Positions 31,821 to 40,561 of a stretch of 64,000 bases of DNA are shown here, piece after piece; the first letter of the stretch is position 1, and each line of letters begins with the position of its first letter. Source of the DNA: Edaphobacter aggregans (GTDB taxonomy: Bacteria > Acidobacteriota > Terriglobia > Terriglobales > Acidobacteriaceae); contig DZDJ01000008.1 of the NCBI GenBank assembly GCA_022736715.1, forward strand, positions 1 to 64,000, in the 5' to 3' direction. The notes under the pieces were generated by a model, which was not told where the DNA came from, made no database searches, and saw only the letters and a list, made by a program, of their open reading frames with translations. The position numbers and the translations under genes are program-made.

Positions 31821-34613
31821 ATGGATGCCCTAAGCGCGGAACCGTATGCGTGGGACGCAGCGCATGGAAGGTCAGTGTCTGAAGTTGCCACAGAGCTGGG
31901 CACGGACCTGCGCACGGGGTTGACAATGGCAGAGGCACGGGACCGCCTTCTGCGCTATGGGCCAAACCAGATGCAGTTCCGCAGACGGCAGACATGGTGG
32001 GTGCGTCTGGCAAAGCAGTTCCGCGATCCTCAGGTGGTGCTGCTGGTATCTGCGGCAGCATTTTCCGGCGTGGTTTCGCGGGCGGAGCACCAGGGCGCAG
32101 TGCCATATGAGGCGCTGATCATTCTGGCCATCGTAGTGCTGAACGCGCTGCTGGGCTTCTTTCAGGAAGAACGTGCCGAGCGGGCCCTGGCCTCGCTGCA
32201 GCAGATGGCCCCGGCTGTGGCCACAGTGATTCGGGAGGGGCAACGGAAGCGGGTTCCAGCGCAGGAACTGGTTCCCGGCGATCTGGTGTGGCTGGAGGAA
32301 GGCGACCACGTGCCTGCGGACGCCCGCCTGGCGGAGGTGTCCTCGCTGCGGGCGATGGAGTCCACGCTTACCGGAGAAAGCCTGCCGGTGGACAAAAGCG
32401 TAGAGCCGGTTTCCATTGCAGCCTCCATTGGGGACCGCAGCAACATGCTGTTTGCCGGTACGCTGGTGGTTTCCGGAAATGCGCAGGCCGTGCTTACGGC
32501 AACGGGAATGCAAACGGAGTTTGGCCGGATTGCCCTGTTGCTGCGTGCTGCTGAAGACACGCTGACGCCGCTGCAGCAGCAGCTTCGGCAGTTGAGCCGC
32601 CAACTGGGGATTGCCGTACTGGGAATTGCAGTCGTGGTTGTGCTTGTCCTGCTGTCGCTGCATGGCATCCGCGACATGGGCACGCTCCTGAGCACGCTGC
32701 TCTTTGGCATCGCGCTGGCGGTGGCGGCCACTCCGGAAGGGCTGCTGGCCGTGATTACGCTGGTGCAGGCGATCGGAGTGCGGCGGATGGCCCGCCGTGG
32801 AGCCATTCTGCGTACGCTGACTGCCGTGGAAACGCTGGGAGCCACAACGGTGATTGCTTCTGACAAGACCGGCACCCTGACGCGCAATGAGATGACTGTG
32901 ACTGCGTTGTTGACTGCAGCCGGACGCACGGTATTTTCCGGTGCCGGATATGCTCCTGTCGGCGGGGCGCTGGCCGCTGATGGAGGGCCGCTGCCGGAGC
33001 CGCAGCAGAATGAAGTGCGTGCGCTGTTGCGCGCAGCGGCGCTGGCCAACAATGCGCAGTTGGAGGAGCGTCCGACAGGATGGGCCATTCATGGTGATCC
33101 TACGGAGGCTGCTTTGCTGGTGGCTGCCGCAAAAGTTCAGTTGGATGTGTCGGCATTGCGCATGCAGCATCCCCGGCTGGCGGAGACGGTTTTTTCCTCT
33201 GAGCGCAGGCGCATGAGCGCTGTGCATGGAGATGTGGCCAACCCGGCCATGCGGACCGTCTATGCCAAGGGCGCGCTCGATACTCTGCTCGACCGCTGCA
33301 CGGGAGAGTTTGCGGGTGGTTCTGTACGTCCCATGATGGAGGAAAGACGCAGTCAGATTCGGCAGGACAATGAACAGATGGCGGCGGAGGCGCTGCGCAT
33401 CCTTGGCGTTGCCATGCGTCCGGTGCAGCCGGAGGAAGGCGCAGGCACAGAAGCCATGGCCGGGGAGCGGGCCGAGTCCGGGCTGATTTTTTTGGGGATG
33501 GTTGGCATGATGGATCCGCCGCGGCCAGAGGCGCGCGCTGCGGTGGAGGCCGCAACAAGAGCAGGGATTCGCGTGCTGCTGATTACCGGGGACCACGCCG
33601 CGACCGCAATTGCTGTGGCGCGGCTGCTGGGCATTGCAGTCGATGGAGGGGCACTGGAGGGCGGGCGGCTGGAAAGTCTGGTTGACGCGGAACTGGCCCA
33701 GGTTGTTCGCAGCGTTTCCGTGTATGCGCGGGTGCATCCGGAGCAGAAGCTGAGAATTGTGCGGGCGCTGCAGCAGAATGGCGAGATTGTGGCCATGACC
33801 GGCGATGGGGTCAATGACGCTCCTGCACTGAAAGCCGCGCATATTGGCGTCGCCATGGGAGTTGCCGGCACGGATGTCTCACGTGAGGCGGCCGATCTTG
33901 TATTGACGGACGACAATTTTGCCACCATTGTTGCGGCTGTCGAGGAAGGGCGCATTCTCTATGACAATATCCGCAAGTTCCTGCAGTATCTGCTGGCAAC
34001 GAACATGGGCGAAGTGATGACTCTGCTGCTGAGTATCGTAGCGCTGTCACTCCAGGGGAGAGGACGGCCTTCTCTGCTGTTGCCGCTGACCGCTGCGCAG
34101 ATACTGTGGGTCAACCTGGTGACGGATGGCGCGCCAGCGCTGGCGCTGGGCGTCGATGCTGCTTCGCCGGACATCATGCGGCGCCCGCCGGGCCGGGCCG
34201 GGCAGCATATTGTTGATCGCGCGATGGTTCTACAATTGGTGGTGACGGCGCTGGTGATGGCTGTCGGCACTGCGGCCGTTTTTTTTATAGCTGTGGAGCG
34301 GAATGGCCTGGACTATGCCCGCACGCTGGCATTTACCACTCTGATCCTGTTCCAGCTCTGCAATGCCTTTAGCGTGCGCGCTGGCGGTGGCAGCATCTTT
34401 CGTGACCCATTCGGCAATCGCTGGCTCTGGGGAGCGGTACTGCTCTCGCTGGCAATGCAGATAGTGGTGCTGGTGGTGCCATTTCTGCGCGGTGCCTTTG
34501 GACTGGCGCCTTTACGGCTCAGCGAATGGCTGCTCTGCCTGGCTGTTGCCAGCAGCACGGTATGGATAAGCGAGTTGATGCAATGGATGCGGCACACCGC
34601 GGTCCGGCGGTAA
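31821..34613 (+). CDS. P-type cation-transporting ATPase (type IIA, calcium-like)
   Basis: A 930-residue ATPase with an N-terminal cation-ATPase domain (LTMAEARDRLLRYGPNQM). The actuator has TLTGESLPVDKS, the phosphorylation motif is D348-KTGTLTRNEM, and the hinge is MTGDGVNDAPALKAA. Helix 6 reads QILWVNLVTDGAPALALG, close to the SERCA form (WVNLVTDG). That points to calcium, possibly with manganese. Helix 4 has P305-EGLL where the family normally has PEGLP. The start is ATG 31821 after GGGAGAACC; the frame is open back to 31773. It is followed 33 bp later by an AI-2E-family gene. Confidence 0.88.
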   Translation: MDALSAEPYAWDAAHGRSVSEVATELGTDLRTGLTMAEARDRLLRYGPNQMQFRRRQTWWVRLAKQFRDPQVVLLVSAAAFSGVVSRAEHQGAVPYEALIILAIVVLNALLGFFQEERAERALASLQQMAPAVATVIREGQRKRVPAQELVPGDLVWLEEGDHVPADARLAEVSSLRAMESTLTGESLPVDKSVEPVSIAASIGDRSNMLFAGTLVVSGNAQAVLTATGMQTEFGRIALLLRAAEDTLTPLQQQLRQLSRQLGIAVLGIAVVVVLVLLSLHGIRDMGTLLSTLLFGIALAVAATPEGLLAVITLVQAIGVRRMARRGAILRTLTAVETLGATTVIASDKTGTLTRNEMTVTALLTAAGRTVFSGAGYAPVGGALAADGGPLPEPQQNEVRALLRAAALANNAQLEERPTGWAIHGDPTEAALLVAAAKVQLDVSALRMQHPRLAETVFSSERRRMSAVHGDVANPAMRTVYAKGALDTLLDRCTGEFAGGSVRPMMEERRSQIRQDNEQMAAEALRILGVAMRPVQPEEGAGTEAMAGERAESGLIFLGMVGMMDPPRPEARAAVEAATRAGIRVLLITGDHAATAIAVARLLGIAVDGGALEGGRLESLVDAELAQVVRSVSVYARVHPEQKLRIVRALQQNGEIVAMTGDGVNDAPALKAAHIGVAMGVAGTDVSREAADLVLTDDNFATIVAAVEEGRILYDNIRKFLQYLLATNMGEVMTLLLSIVALSLQGRGRPSLLLPLTAAQILWVNLVTDGAPALALGVDAASPDIMRRPPGRAGQHIVDRAMVLQLVVTALVMAVGTAAVFFIAVERNGLDYARTLAFTTLILFQLCNAFSVRAGGGSIFRDPFGNRWLWGAVLLSLAMQIVVLVVPFLRGAFGLAPLRLSEWLLCLAVASSTVWISELMQWMRHTAVRR

Positions 34614-34646
34614 CGCGGCTGGGCGCAGTGCTGGTACGGAGGAGAG

Positions 34647-35723
34647 ATGGACACACAGTCGCGGGCAGCATCCGGCAATGAGTTTTCCTGGAAGAACCTG
34701 ACGCTGTTTCTGCTGACGCTGGTGGTGGTGCTGGTCTGCCTGTGGATTGTGTGGCCATTTTTGCCAGCTCTTACCGGGGCTGTGGTGCTCAGCATCATCA
34801 CGCAGCGGCCGTATCGCTGGATGGCGATGCGCCTGCGGCGTGCAACGCTGGCCGCAGCCATCAGCCTGGTGCTGGTCACGCTCAGCATCATCGCGCCGAT
34901 CACATTTCTGGTTCAAAGTGTCGGTTCGCATGTGCTGGCGGCCATTCGCACCGTGCAAAACGGCACTGCCGAGCGGGGAGTACAGGAGTTGCTGCAGCAT
35001 TCTCCGCGGCTTGCGGATGCGTTGCAGTACTCGCAGGACAACATCAATCTGAGCCAGGCCGCGGAGAAAGCGGCAAACTTTGCCGGCGCTAAACTGGCGG
35101 CGCTGCTGAGCGGCTCCATCAGTGCGCTCACGCAGTTGGTGGTAATGCTGTTCCTGCTGTTTTTCCTCTACCGCGACCGCGACAAGGCAGCGGCCTTTCT
35201 GCGCCGCTTGCTGCCTTTACAGGCAGAGGAAACAACTTATCTGCTCAACGGCGTTGCCAACACGATTCACGCCACCGTGCTGGGGCGCTTTGTGGTGGCC
35301 GGCGTGCAGGGACTGGTGGCCGGCGCCACCTTTGCCATTCTGCGGGTGGAGGGGGCCTCTCTGCTGGGCATCCTTACCATGATCTTCGCCATGGTGCCGT
35401 CGTTTGGTGCGTTTCTGGTCTGGATGCCGGTGGCCATTTATCTGGCCATTACGCACCACTGGATCCAGGCGCTGGTGGTGGTCGCAGTCGGGGCGCTGCT
35501 GATCAGCACGCTCGACAATTTTCTGTACCCCATTCTGGTGGGGTCGCGCCTCAAGCTGCACACAGTACCAATTTTTCTGTCGCTGCTGGGCGGAATCTGG
35601 CTCTTCGGCATCGCCGGGCTCATTCTTGGTCCGGTCACGTTCGCCGTTGCCGATGCGCTGCTCACCATCTGGCGCGGCCGTGCCATTGTGCCTGCAACGC
35701 TGATTCCGTTTGCAGAAAAGTGA
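34647..35723 (+). CDS. AI-2E family transporter (PerM/YdiK-like)
   Basis: A 358-residue polytopic protein of the AI-2 exporter superfamily. There are two N-terminal helices (LTLFLLTLVVVLVCLWIVW), a central amphipathic region, and C-terminal helices. The conserved VVAGVQGLVAGATFAILRVEG and LLGILTMIFAMVPSFGAFLVWMP appear as adjoining segments, then GPVTFAVADALL. Members range from AI-2 exporters to Na+/H+ antiporters, so the substrate is open. It is in a likely two-gene operon with the upstream P-type ATPase. Confidence 0.85.
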   Translation: MDTQSRAASGNEFSWKNLTLFLLTLVVVLVCLWIVWPFLPALTGAVVLSIITQRPYRWMAMRLRRATLAAAISLVLVTLSIIAPITFLVQSVGSHVLAAIRTVQNGTAERGVQELLQHSPRLADALQYSQDNINLSQAAEKAANFAGAKLAALLSGSISALTQLVVMLFLLFFLYRDRDKAAAFLRRLLPLQAEETTYLLNGVANTIHATVLGRFVVAGVQGLVAGATFAILRVEGASLLGILTMIFAMVPSFGAFLVWMPVAIYLAITHHWIQALVVVAVGALLISTLDNFLYPILVGSRLKLHTVPIFLSLLGGIWLFGIAGLILGPVTFAVADALLTIWRGRAIVPATLIPFAEK

Positions 35724-35725
35724 AT

Positions 35726-35765
35726 GCCTGCCGGGGGGCATTTTCTGCACACCCGGCAGGCTTTT
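35726..35765 (+). terminator. intrinsic terminator after the AI-2E gene
   Basis: GCCTGCCGGG (35726-35735) pairs with CCCGGCAGGC (35752-35761), followed by TTTT. It lies 2 bp after the stop codon and closes the ATPase/AI-2E transcript. Confidence 0.8.
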
Positions 35766-35796
35766 CAGCAGCTACAAGAGGAGAGTTCGTGCTGGC

Positions 35797-35913
35797 TATA
35801 GCGGCTTTCCAGTTGGTGTAGAGGGAACGTGATGCCCTGAAACGGCTTTTTTCTCAAGAAAAAGCCGTCCTGCATATCCCTGGAAACTCCACGAAAACTG
35901 GAGAACCGCTCTA
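35797..35913. repeat. dispersed repeat family A, copy 2
   Basis: A 117-bp copy of the element at 23910. The outer arms are TATAGCGGCTTTCCAGTT and AACTGGAGAACCGCTCTA; the inner hairpin is ACGGCTTTTTTCT / AGAAAAAGCCGT. It lies between convergent genes, and its last three bases form the stop codon of the Gfo/Idh oxidoreductase. Confidence 0.85.
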
Positions 35914-37173
35914 AACAGCATCTGTTTTCATCTGCGGAACGTCCTTCATTACTCCTTCAAAGACGGCGTTTTTGCCAATAGTGCAGGGCATCGCAGCGCC
36001 AAAGCCGACGTGGACATCGGCAAAAGGCTGCGTCTTGGTGCGGACGCATTGCACGAAGGAGCGGCAGGCGGTGAGCGTCGGGTCTTCGTCCTTGCTCCCA
36101 TCGATGCGGTCGCCGGGCCCGCGGTATGGCATTTCCTCATCCACCTGGTAGGAGGCGCCGGTCTTCAGGCCGCGCTGCACCGCATTGGAATGCGATGCAG
36201 CGGTGATGGTTTTTCTGTGCTCTCCGTAGAAAGTTGCATCTTCGACGGTCAGTTGCACGCTGCCTTTAGTGCCGTAAATCCATAGCTGGTCTCCCATGAT
36301 GGCGTTGTCCGTCAATGAGGAGAAGACCATCCGCCGCCCTTTGGAGTATCCCAGTACGGCCTGCACGTTGTCTCCTACGGTGCGTCCATCGTGGTAGAGG
36401 ACAATGCTGGTGGTGCCAAGCACCGTCTGCGCATGCTCGCCAAAGATCCAGTTGGCCACATCAATCTGGTGGGAACCAAGCTCTTCCAGCAGGCCGCCTG
36501 AGGACTCACGATAGAGGCGCCAGTTCAGCAGGTGCTCCAGGCTGGGGTTCGGTACGGTACGTCGCCAGTTGTCTCTGCGGAACCAGTAGGCATAGATGTG
36601 CGTGGGCTCGCCAATTTCGCCCTGGTGGATTCTGCGGACAGACTCCTGAAACCAGGGCGCATAGCGCATCTGGTGACCCACCTGGTAGATCTGCCCCGTC
36701 TTTGCCACCAGGTCCGCAATGTTGTAGTTGTCTTCCTGCGAAAATCCCATGATCTTTTCGCCATATACAGGCAGTCCGCTTTTGATGGAGTCGATGACAT
36801 GCTGTGCGTGAAAGAACGGTGGGGAAGCGATGACGATGGCATCCAGGTCCTTGCGCTCCAGCATCTGGCGATGGTCCTTGTAGCTGGGAACCGTCTTGCC
36901 GACAAGTTCATTGACCTGGGCAAAGCGTGGCTCGTACACGTCGGCAACAGCCGCTATCTCCACGCCGGGAACGCGCAGCATCTGCCGGATCAGCTCCTTG
37001 CCGCGGCTGCCCGGACCGATAACGCCAATGCGCACCCGGTCACTGGCTGCCACAGGGCGCGCTGCTGCTCCTGCTGCGTTCCGCGCCGCCTGCGCGTAGA
37101 GAGAATTGCTCTTCAGCAATCCGGTTGACAGCATGCTCAATGAAAGTCCTTGTAACAATGTTCTGCGGTCCAT
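35911..37173 (-). CDS. Gfo/Idh/MocA-family oxidoreductase with Tat-like leader
   Basis: A 420-residue protein. The leader MDRRTLLQGLSLSMLSTGLL has a double arginine and hydrophobic core, suggesting Tat export with bound cofactor. The Rossmann motif is RIGVIGPGSRGKELIRQML, and the catalytic-lysine position reads GEKIMGF (family EKP). The C-terminal beta-sheet domain is intact. Such enzymes oxidise sugars or cyclitols, often at C3. TGAS at residues 338-341 resembles the target motif of ApbE flavin transferases, and an ApbE gene lies 7 bp upstream. The stop codon is supplied by a family A repeat, so the C-terminus could be altered relative to an ancestor. Confidence 0.88.
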   Translation of the reverse strand: MDRRTLLQGLSLSMLSTGLLKSNSLYAQAARNAAGAAARPVAASDRVRIGVIGPGSRGKELIRQMLRVPGVEIAAVADVYEPRFAQVNELVGKTVPSYKDHRQMLERKDLDAIVIASPPFFHAQHVIDSIKSGLPVYGEKIMGFSQEDNYNIADLVAKTGQIYQVGHQMRYAPWFQESVRRIHQGEIGEPTHIYAYWFRRDNWRRTVPNPSLEHLLNWRLYRESSGGLLEELGSHQIDVANWIFGEHAQTVLGTTSIVLYHDGRTVGDNVQAVLGYSKGRRMVFSSLTDNAIMGDQLWIYGTKGSVQLTVEDATFYGEHRKTITAASHSNAVQRGLKTGASYQVDEEMPYRGPGDRIDGSKDEDPTLTACRSFVQCVRTKTQPFADVHVGFGAAMPCTIGKNAVFEGVMKDVPQMKTDAV

Positions 37174-37180
37174 AGTGACT

Positions 37181-38248
37181 TTAGTTTTCCTTTATGGTGG
37201 TTTGGAGCGAATCGAACCTGCTGGCAATTTCTGCTGGCCAGCGGGTGGCTTCGCAGAGAAGTTTCTCCTGGGCACCGGTAAGAACCAGAGAAGAAACCGG
37301 CGGCAGGGACCCCAGCAAAGCGGATCTGGCGTCAGCAGGCAGGACAAAGAGTGCATTGGAAAGGATGTCGCTGTCTGTTGCCGACGGGGCAATCACCGTT
37401 ACATGCGACACGGCGTCGACCGGTTGCAGTGTCGCCGGATCCATGATGGAGCCGTAGCGCCGGCCGTTGGCCAGGAAGTATTTTTCAGAGTGATTGGCTG
37501 TGGAAAGTGACGTGTCGCGCAGCTCTATAGTGGAGACAATCTGTTCAGGATGTCCGGGAGCCGGGACATGCACCTTCCAGCCAGCTTCTCCCGGCGGTGC
37601 GCCAATGGCATAGAGTGTGCTGCTACCGGCCGAGAGCAGGGCCGCCGTGATGGATTTTTCTTCCTGTAGCAGGCGGACGACGCAGTCCACAGCATATCCT
37701 TTGCCGATGCCTCCTGGATCCAGTTCTATGTCTGGGGCCAGAAAGCGCACAGTGCGGCTTTCGACATCCAACTGGACATGCTGCCAGCCTATGGCGCTGC
37801 GCACCTGCAACAGTTCTTCTTCCGTGGGAACGCGGCCGCTATCGCCAAAAAATCCCCAGGTCTTCATCAGTTTCCCCACGGTCATGTCAAAAGCGCCATC
37901 TGTATGGGCGCTCCAGGTAAAAGCGTACTCAAGAAAACGAAAGGTCTCAGGGTCGGTGGTAACGGCGGTGACGACAGCCTCGCGGTTGATGCGGGAAAGC
38001 TCGCTGCTGGCCCGGTAGTGACTCAGCAGATTTTCAACGCGCGCGACTTCCTCAAATGCAGATTCTGCAATCCAGGGAGCCACATCCTGGGAGACGGTGT
38101 ACAAATGAAGGGTAAATTCCGTACCCATCGCACGGCAGCAAAAAGTGTGCGGAGGGGGAGGGCCAGCAAACGCTATTTCGCTGTCAGCAGCAACTGCTAG
38201 GAGCGGATGCTCCTTAGTGCTGTCCAGCAATGGCAAGTCGTCCCTCAT
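37181..38248 (-). CDS. apbE: FAD:protein FMN transferase (ApbE family)
   Basis: A 355-residue enzyme that covalently attaches FMN to Ser/Thr of target proteins. Motifs are RAMGTEFTLHLY, DGAFDMTVGKLMKTWGFFG split at the usual place, ELDPGGIGKGYAVD and SIMDPATLQPV, with SDILSNALFVL near the end. No lipoprotein or Sec signal is visible, so it appears cytoplasmic. It would then modify its target before Tat export of a folded protein. It starts the two-gene unit apbE-Gfo/Idh, downstream of a LacI gene and a candidate operator pair. Confidence 0.9.
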   Translation of the reverse strand: MRDDLPLLDSTKEHPLLAVAADSEIAFAGPPPPHTFCCRAMGTEFTLHLYTVSQDVAPWIAESAFEEVARVENLLSHYRASSELSRINREAVVTAVTTDPETFRFLEYAFTWSAHTDGAFDMTVGKLMKTWGFFGDSGRVPTEEELLQVRSAIGWQHVQLDVESRTVRFLAPDIELDPGGIGKGYAVDCVVRLLQEEKSITAALLSAGSSTLYAIGAPPGEAGWKVHVPAPGHPEQIVSTIELRDTSLSTANHSEKYFLANGRRYGSIMDPATLQPVDAVSHVTVIAPSATDSDILSNALFVLPADARSALLGSLPPVSSLVLTGAQEKLLCEATRWPAEIASRFDSLQTTIKEN

Positions 38249-38259
38249 TTTTCCTTCTT

Positions 38260-38301
38260 TTTATTTCGTTATCATTATTACTGCAATCGTTTTATTTCGT
38301 T
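38260..38301. promoter_or_regulatory. candidate operator pair upstream of apbE
   Basis: TTTATTTCGTT occurs at 38260-38270 and again at 38291-38301, 31 bp apart (three helical turns), in the 139-bp gap between the LacI gene and apbE. Similar boxes occur in other promoters of the locus (39638, 46541 reversed, 50461). Binding by the adjacent LacI protein is an inference. Confidence 0.4.
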
Positions 38302-38387
38302 TACATGCGATTGTCAAGCATGAAGGAAACATGCACTGAAAATGCTTCTGGCAGAAGGACTTCCAGAAACGCCGCCTTTTCCCAAAG

Positions 38388-39599
38388 TCAGCGTAGAGGC
38401 ACTACGGCAGTAGATTTGCGGGAAACGAGTTCTGGTGGCAGCAGCAGGGCCTGCTCGGCGAGGTCATTTTTGGAGGAGGACAAGCGCTCCAGCACGCGAT
38501 TGGCAGCGAGCCTGCCCATCTCTTCCATGGGCTGCCGGATGGTGGTGAGTCCGGGATTGGAGAGCGCGGCATAGGGGACATCATCGAAGCCGATCACCGA
38601 GCAGTCCTGTGGAATGCGTATATTGTGCTGCTGCAGCGCGCGGATGGCGCCAAGGGCGGTGACATCATCAAAGGCCAGCAGGGCAGAAAACCCGGGTTGT
38701 TTTTGCAGCGCCTCCTGGGTCAGGATGCGCCCCTCCTCGAAGCTGGCATTGGGGTCAGAGGATTTGGAGAGTTGCATGATCCACTGGTCGCGCAGTTGCA
38801 GATCCACTTCTGCGGCAAAGCGCAGAATGCCTTGCCAGCGTCGGCTGCTGTCAATCAACTGATGCGGCCCGCGGATAAACGCAACAGCTCTATGACCCAG
38901 CGAATAAAGGTGCTGCAGCGCCAGATATCCGCCCTGCTCGTTGTCCACCAGAATCGAGGGAAGGGTGCTGTCCTGTATTTCTGTGCCAACGAGCGTGGTA
39001 GGAATTTTGTACTGCTCCAGATCGGCCAGCAGGCTGGTATCCATCAGCAGCCAGTTGGCAACTACGATCAGTCCTTCCACGCCGTGCTCCAGCAGGATGT
39101 TCAGATAGCGCTTGAACTGTTTATGCTGGTTTGCGGCGTCCATGATGAGCGGCAGAAACTCAGTATCGGAAAGGGTCTTTTCAATGCTTTTCAGAATGAG
39201 AGTGCAGAAGGGGTCGGAAAGATCAATGACAAGCACACCAATGGTGTGGCTGCGGCGCTTGCGCAGAGAACGCGCATACGCATTGGGATGGTAGCCCAGC
39301 CGTTTGGCAACGGCATGGATGCGTGCCTTGGTCCCTGCGGCGATGAACTGGGAAAGCGGAGCTTCGTTCAGCACGATTGAGATTGTGGAAACAGAAAAGC
39401 CGGATTCTCTGGCAAGATCAGCCAGCGTGACGCGTGCAGAAGCAGAACGCTCCGGTCGCTTTTTCAAGGGCGCATACCTCTTTGTCCGGACACGGCAGCT
39501 TTCGAGGAGCACGGCGGGAAGCTGGCATGGCGCGGAACTGGAACACAGAGTTGCGTGGCAAGTGAGGTGTATTGTTCGCTCATCGTTCCGGTCTCCCAT
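38388..39599 (-). CDS. LacI-family transcriptional regulator of the sugar locus
   Basis: HTH VTLADLARESGFSVSTISIV, hinge YHPNAYARSLRKRRS, and an effector-binding domain with LLAFDDVTALGAIRALQQHN and DCSVIGFDDVPYAALSNPGL. From ATG 39599 the protein would have 403 residues with about 54 before the HTH. That leader is Cys/Ser-rich and unlike the family. A GTG at 39512 gives a shorter form, but neither start has a good binding site, so the N-terminus is uncertain. It is divergent from the CBM9-like gene and upstream of apbE, a position typical of a local regulator. The effector is likely a sugar derived from the locus substrate. Confidence 0.88.
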   Translation of the reverse strand: MGDRNDERTIHLTCHATLCSSSAPCQLPAVLLESCRVRTKRYAPLKKRPERSASARVTLADLARESGFSVSTISIVLNEAPLSQFIAAGTKARIHAVAKRLGYHPNAYARSLRKRRSHTIGVLVIDLSDPFCTLILKSIEKTLSDTEFLPLIMDAANQHKQFKRYLNILLEHGVEGLIVVANWLLMDTSLLADLEQYKIPTTLVGTEIQDSTLPSILVDNEQGGYLALQHLYSLGHRAVAFIRGPHQLIDSSRRWQGILRFAAEVDLQLRDQWIMQLSKSSDPNASFEEGRILTQEALQKQPGFSALLAFDDVTALGAIRALQQHNIRIPQDCSVIGFDDVPYAALSNPGLTTIRQPMEEMGRLAANRVLERLSSSKNDLAEQALLLPPELVSRKSTAVVPLR

Positions 39600-39736
39600 A
39601 ACTGTACTGCAATGCTTTCGATTCTGTTGCTATTTTTTTTATTTACATGTATTATATTGCGTTATAGATTGATTGATCTTTCGATTGAAACTGTAGGCAG
39701 GTGTTGGAGGATGAGAACTGACTGCATGGAGCGTGC

Positions 39737-40561
39737 ATGGAGCGGCTGCTGAGGGCAAAGGCATTCCTGAATACTCGCAAACCGGGAACCGTGTTTCTGC
39801 TGGTTCTGGTGGCGTTGAGCCTGGCAAATGCAGCAGCGGAAGTGGTGGGCAAGGTAGTGGCGACAAAAAACGAGGCGCTAACTTCAGATTTTCTGGGGCA
39901 GGACTTTCAGCCGGACGGGGACCTCTCCAAGCCAGTATGGGCTGGGGCGGAGCGTGTCCGCTTCGATGCGGACGCATTTCAGAGCCAGCGAAGCTATCCG
40001 GAACTGGAGACATGGGTGGCCAGCCGGTGGTCGGGGAGGTATCTGTATCTGGCCTTCTGGTGCCGGTACGTGCAACTGCACACCTACCACGGAGAAGATC
40101 CAGCAATAGAGCGATGGAATTTGTGGGAGCGCGATGTGGTGGAGGCGTTTCTCAGTCCGCAGCCGGAGATCTCCGGTCACTATTACGAATTCGAAGTGGC
40201 ACCGAACAACCAGTGGATCGATCTTGCGGTGCATCTGGATGCGAAGCCAAAGCCGCTGCATGACATGCACTGGAATTCTGGCTTTGACCATGCGGTACGG
40301 ATCGATGCTGAGCGACACGAATGGACGGTGGAGATGCGGATTCCGATCGCGGCACTGAAGGCATCAGCTCCGGCGCCGGGCATGGAGTGGCGGGTTAATT
40401 TCTATCGTGCAGATGGGAAGGACGGCGATGTGGGTGCAGGTCAACGGTTGCTGAGCTGGCGGCCGATGCCGGTGAACAATGGCTCCTTTCATCAGCCGGC
40501 TTCATTTGGTGTGTTGCGGTTTATCAGGACGGGAAAAGGGGACGTACGGGATGCGCAATAG
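39737..40561 (+). CDS. secreted CBM9-like (carbohydrate-binding family 9) protein
   Basis: A 274-residue protein with an N-terminal membrane/signal segment (TVFLLVLVALSLANAAAE). It has a CBM9-like fold: DGDLSKPVWAGAERVRF, RWSGRYLYLAFWCRYVQ, then WERDVVEAFLSPQPE, YYEFEVAPNNQWID and EWTVEMRIPIAAL. Family members bind glycan ends; in related Acidobacteriota and Bacteroidota proteins the domain accompanies glycoside-degrading systems. The 3' end overlaps the next gene by 11 bp, implying co-translation. No catalytic domain is present. Confidence 0.78.
   Translation: MERLLRAKAFLNTRKPGTVFLLVLVALSLANAAAEVVGKVVATKNEALTSDFLGQDFQPDGDLSKPVWAGAERVRFDADAFQSQRSYPELETWVASRWSGRYLYLAFWCRYVQLHTYHGEDPAIERWNLWERDVVEAFLSPQPEISGHYYEFEVAPNNQWIDLAVHLDAKPKPLHDMHWNSGFDHAVRIDAERHEWTVEMRIPIAALKASAPAPGMEWRVNFYRADGKDGDVGAGQRLLSWRPMPVNNGSFHQPASFGVLRFIRTGKGDVRDAQ

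Noticed and set aside
31872..33842. Minus-strand open frame opposite the P-type ATPase (656 codons)
   Set aside because: Antisense shadow; the plus strand carries a complete set of ATPase motifs.
31484..35913. A tRNA-bounded genomic island carrying the P-type ATPase
   Set aside because: The repeats and tRNA flank the segment, but no integrase or duplicated tRNA end was found, and the repeats lie at convergent or 3' gene ends rather than at matching junctions.
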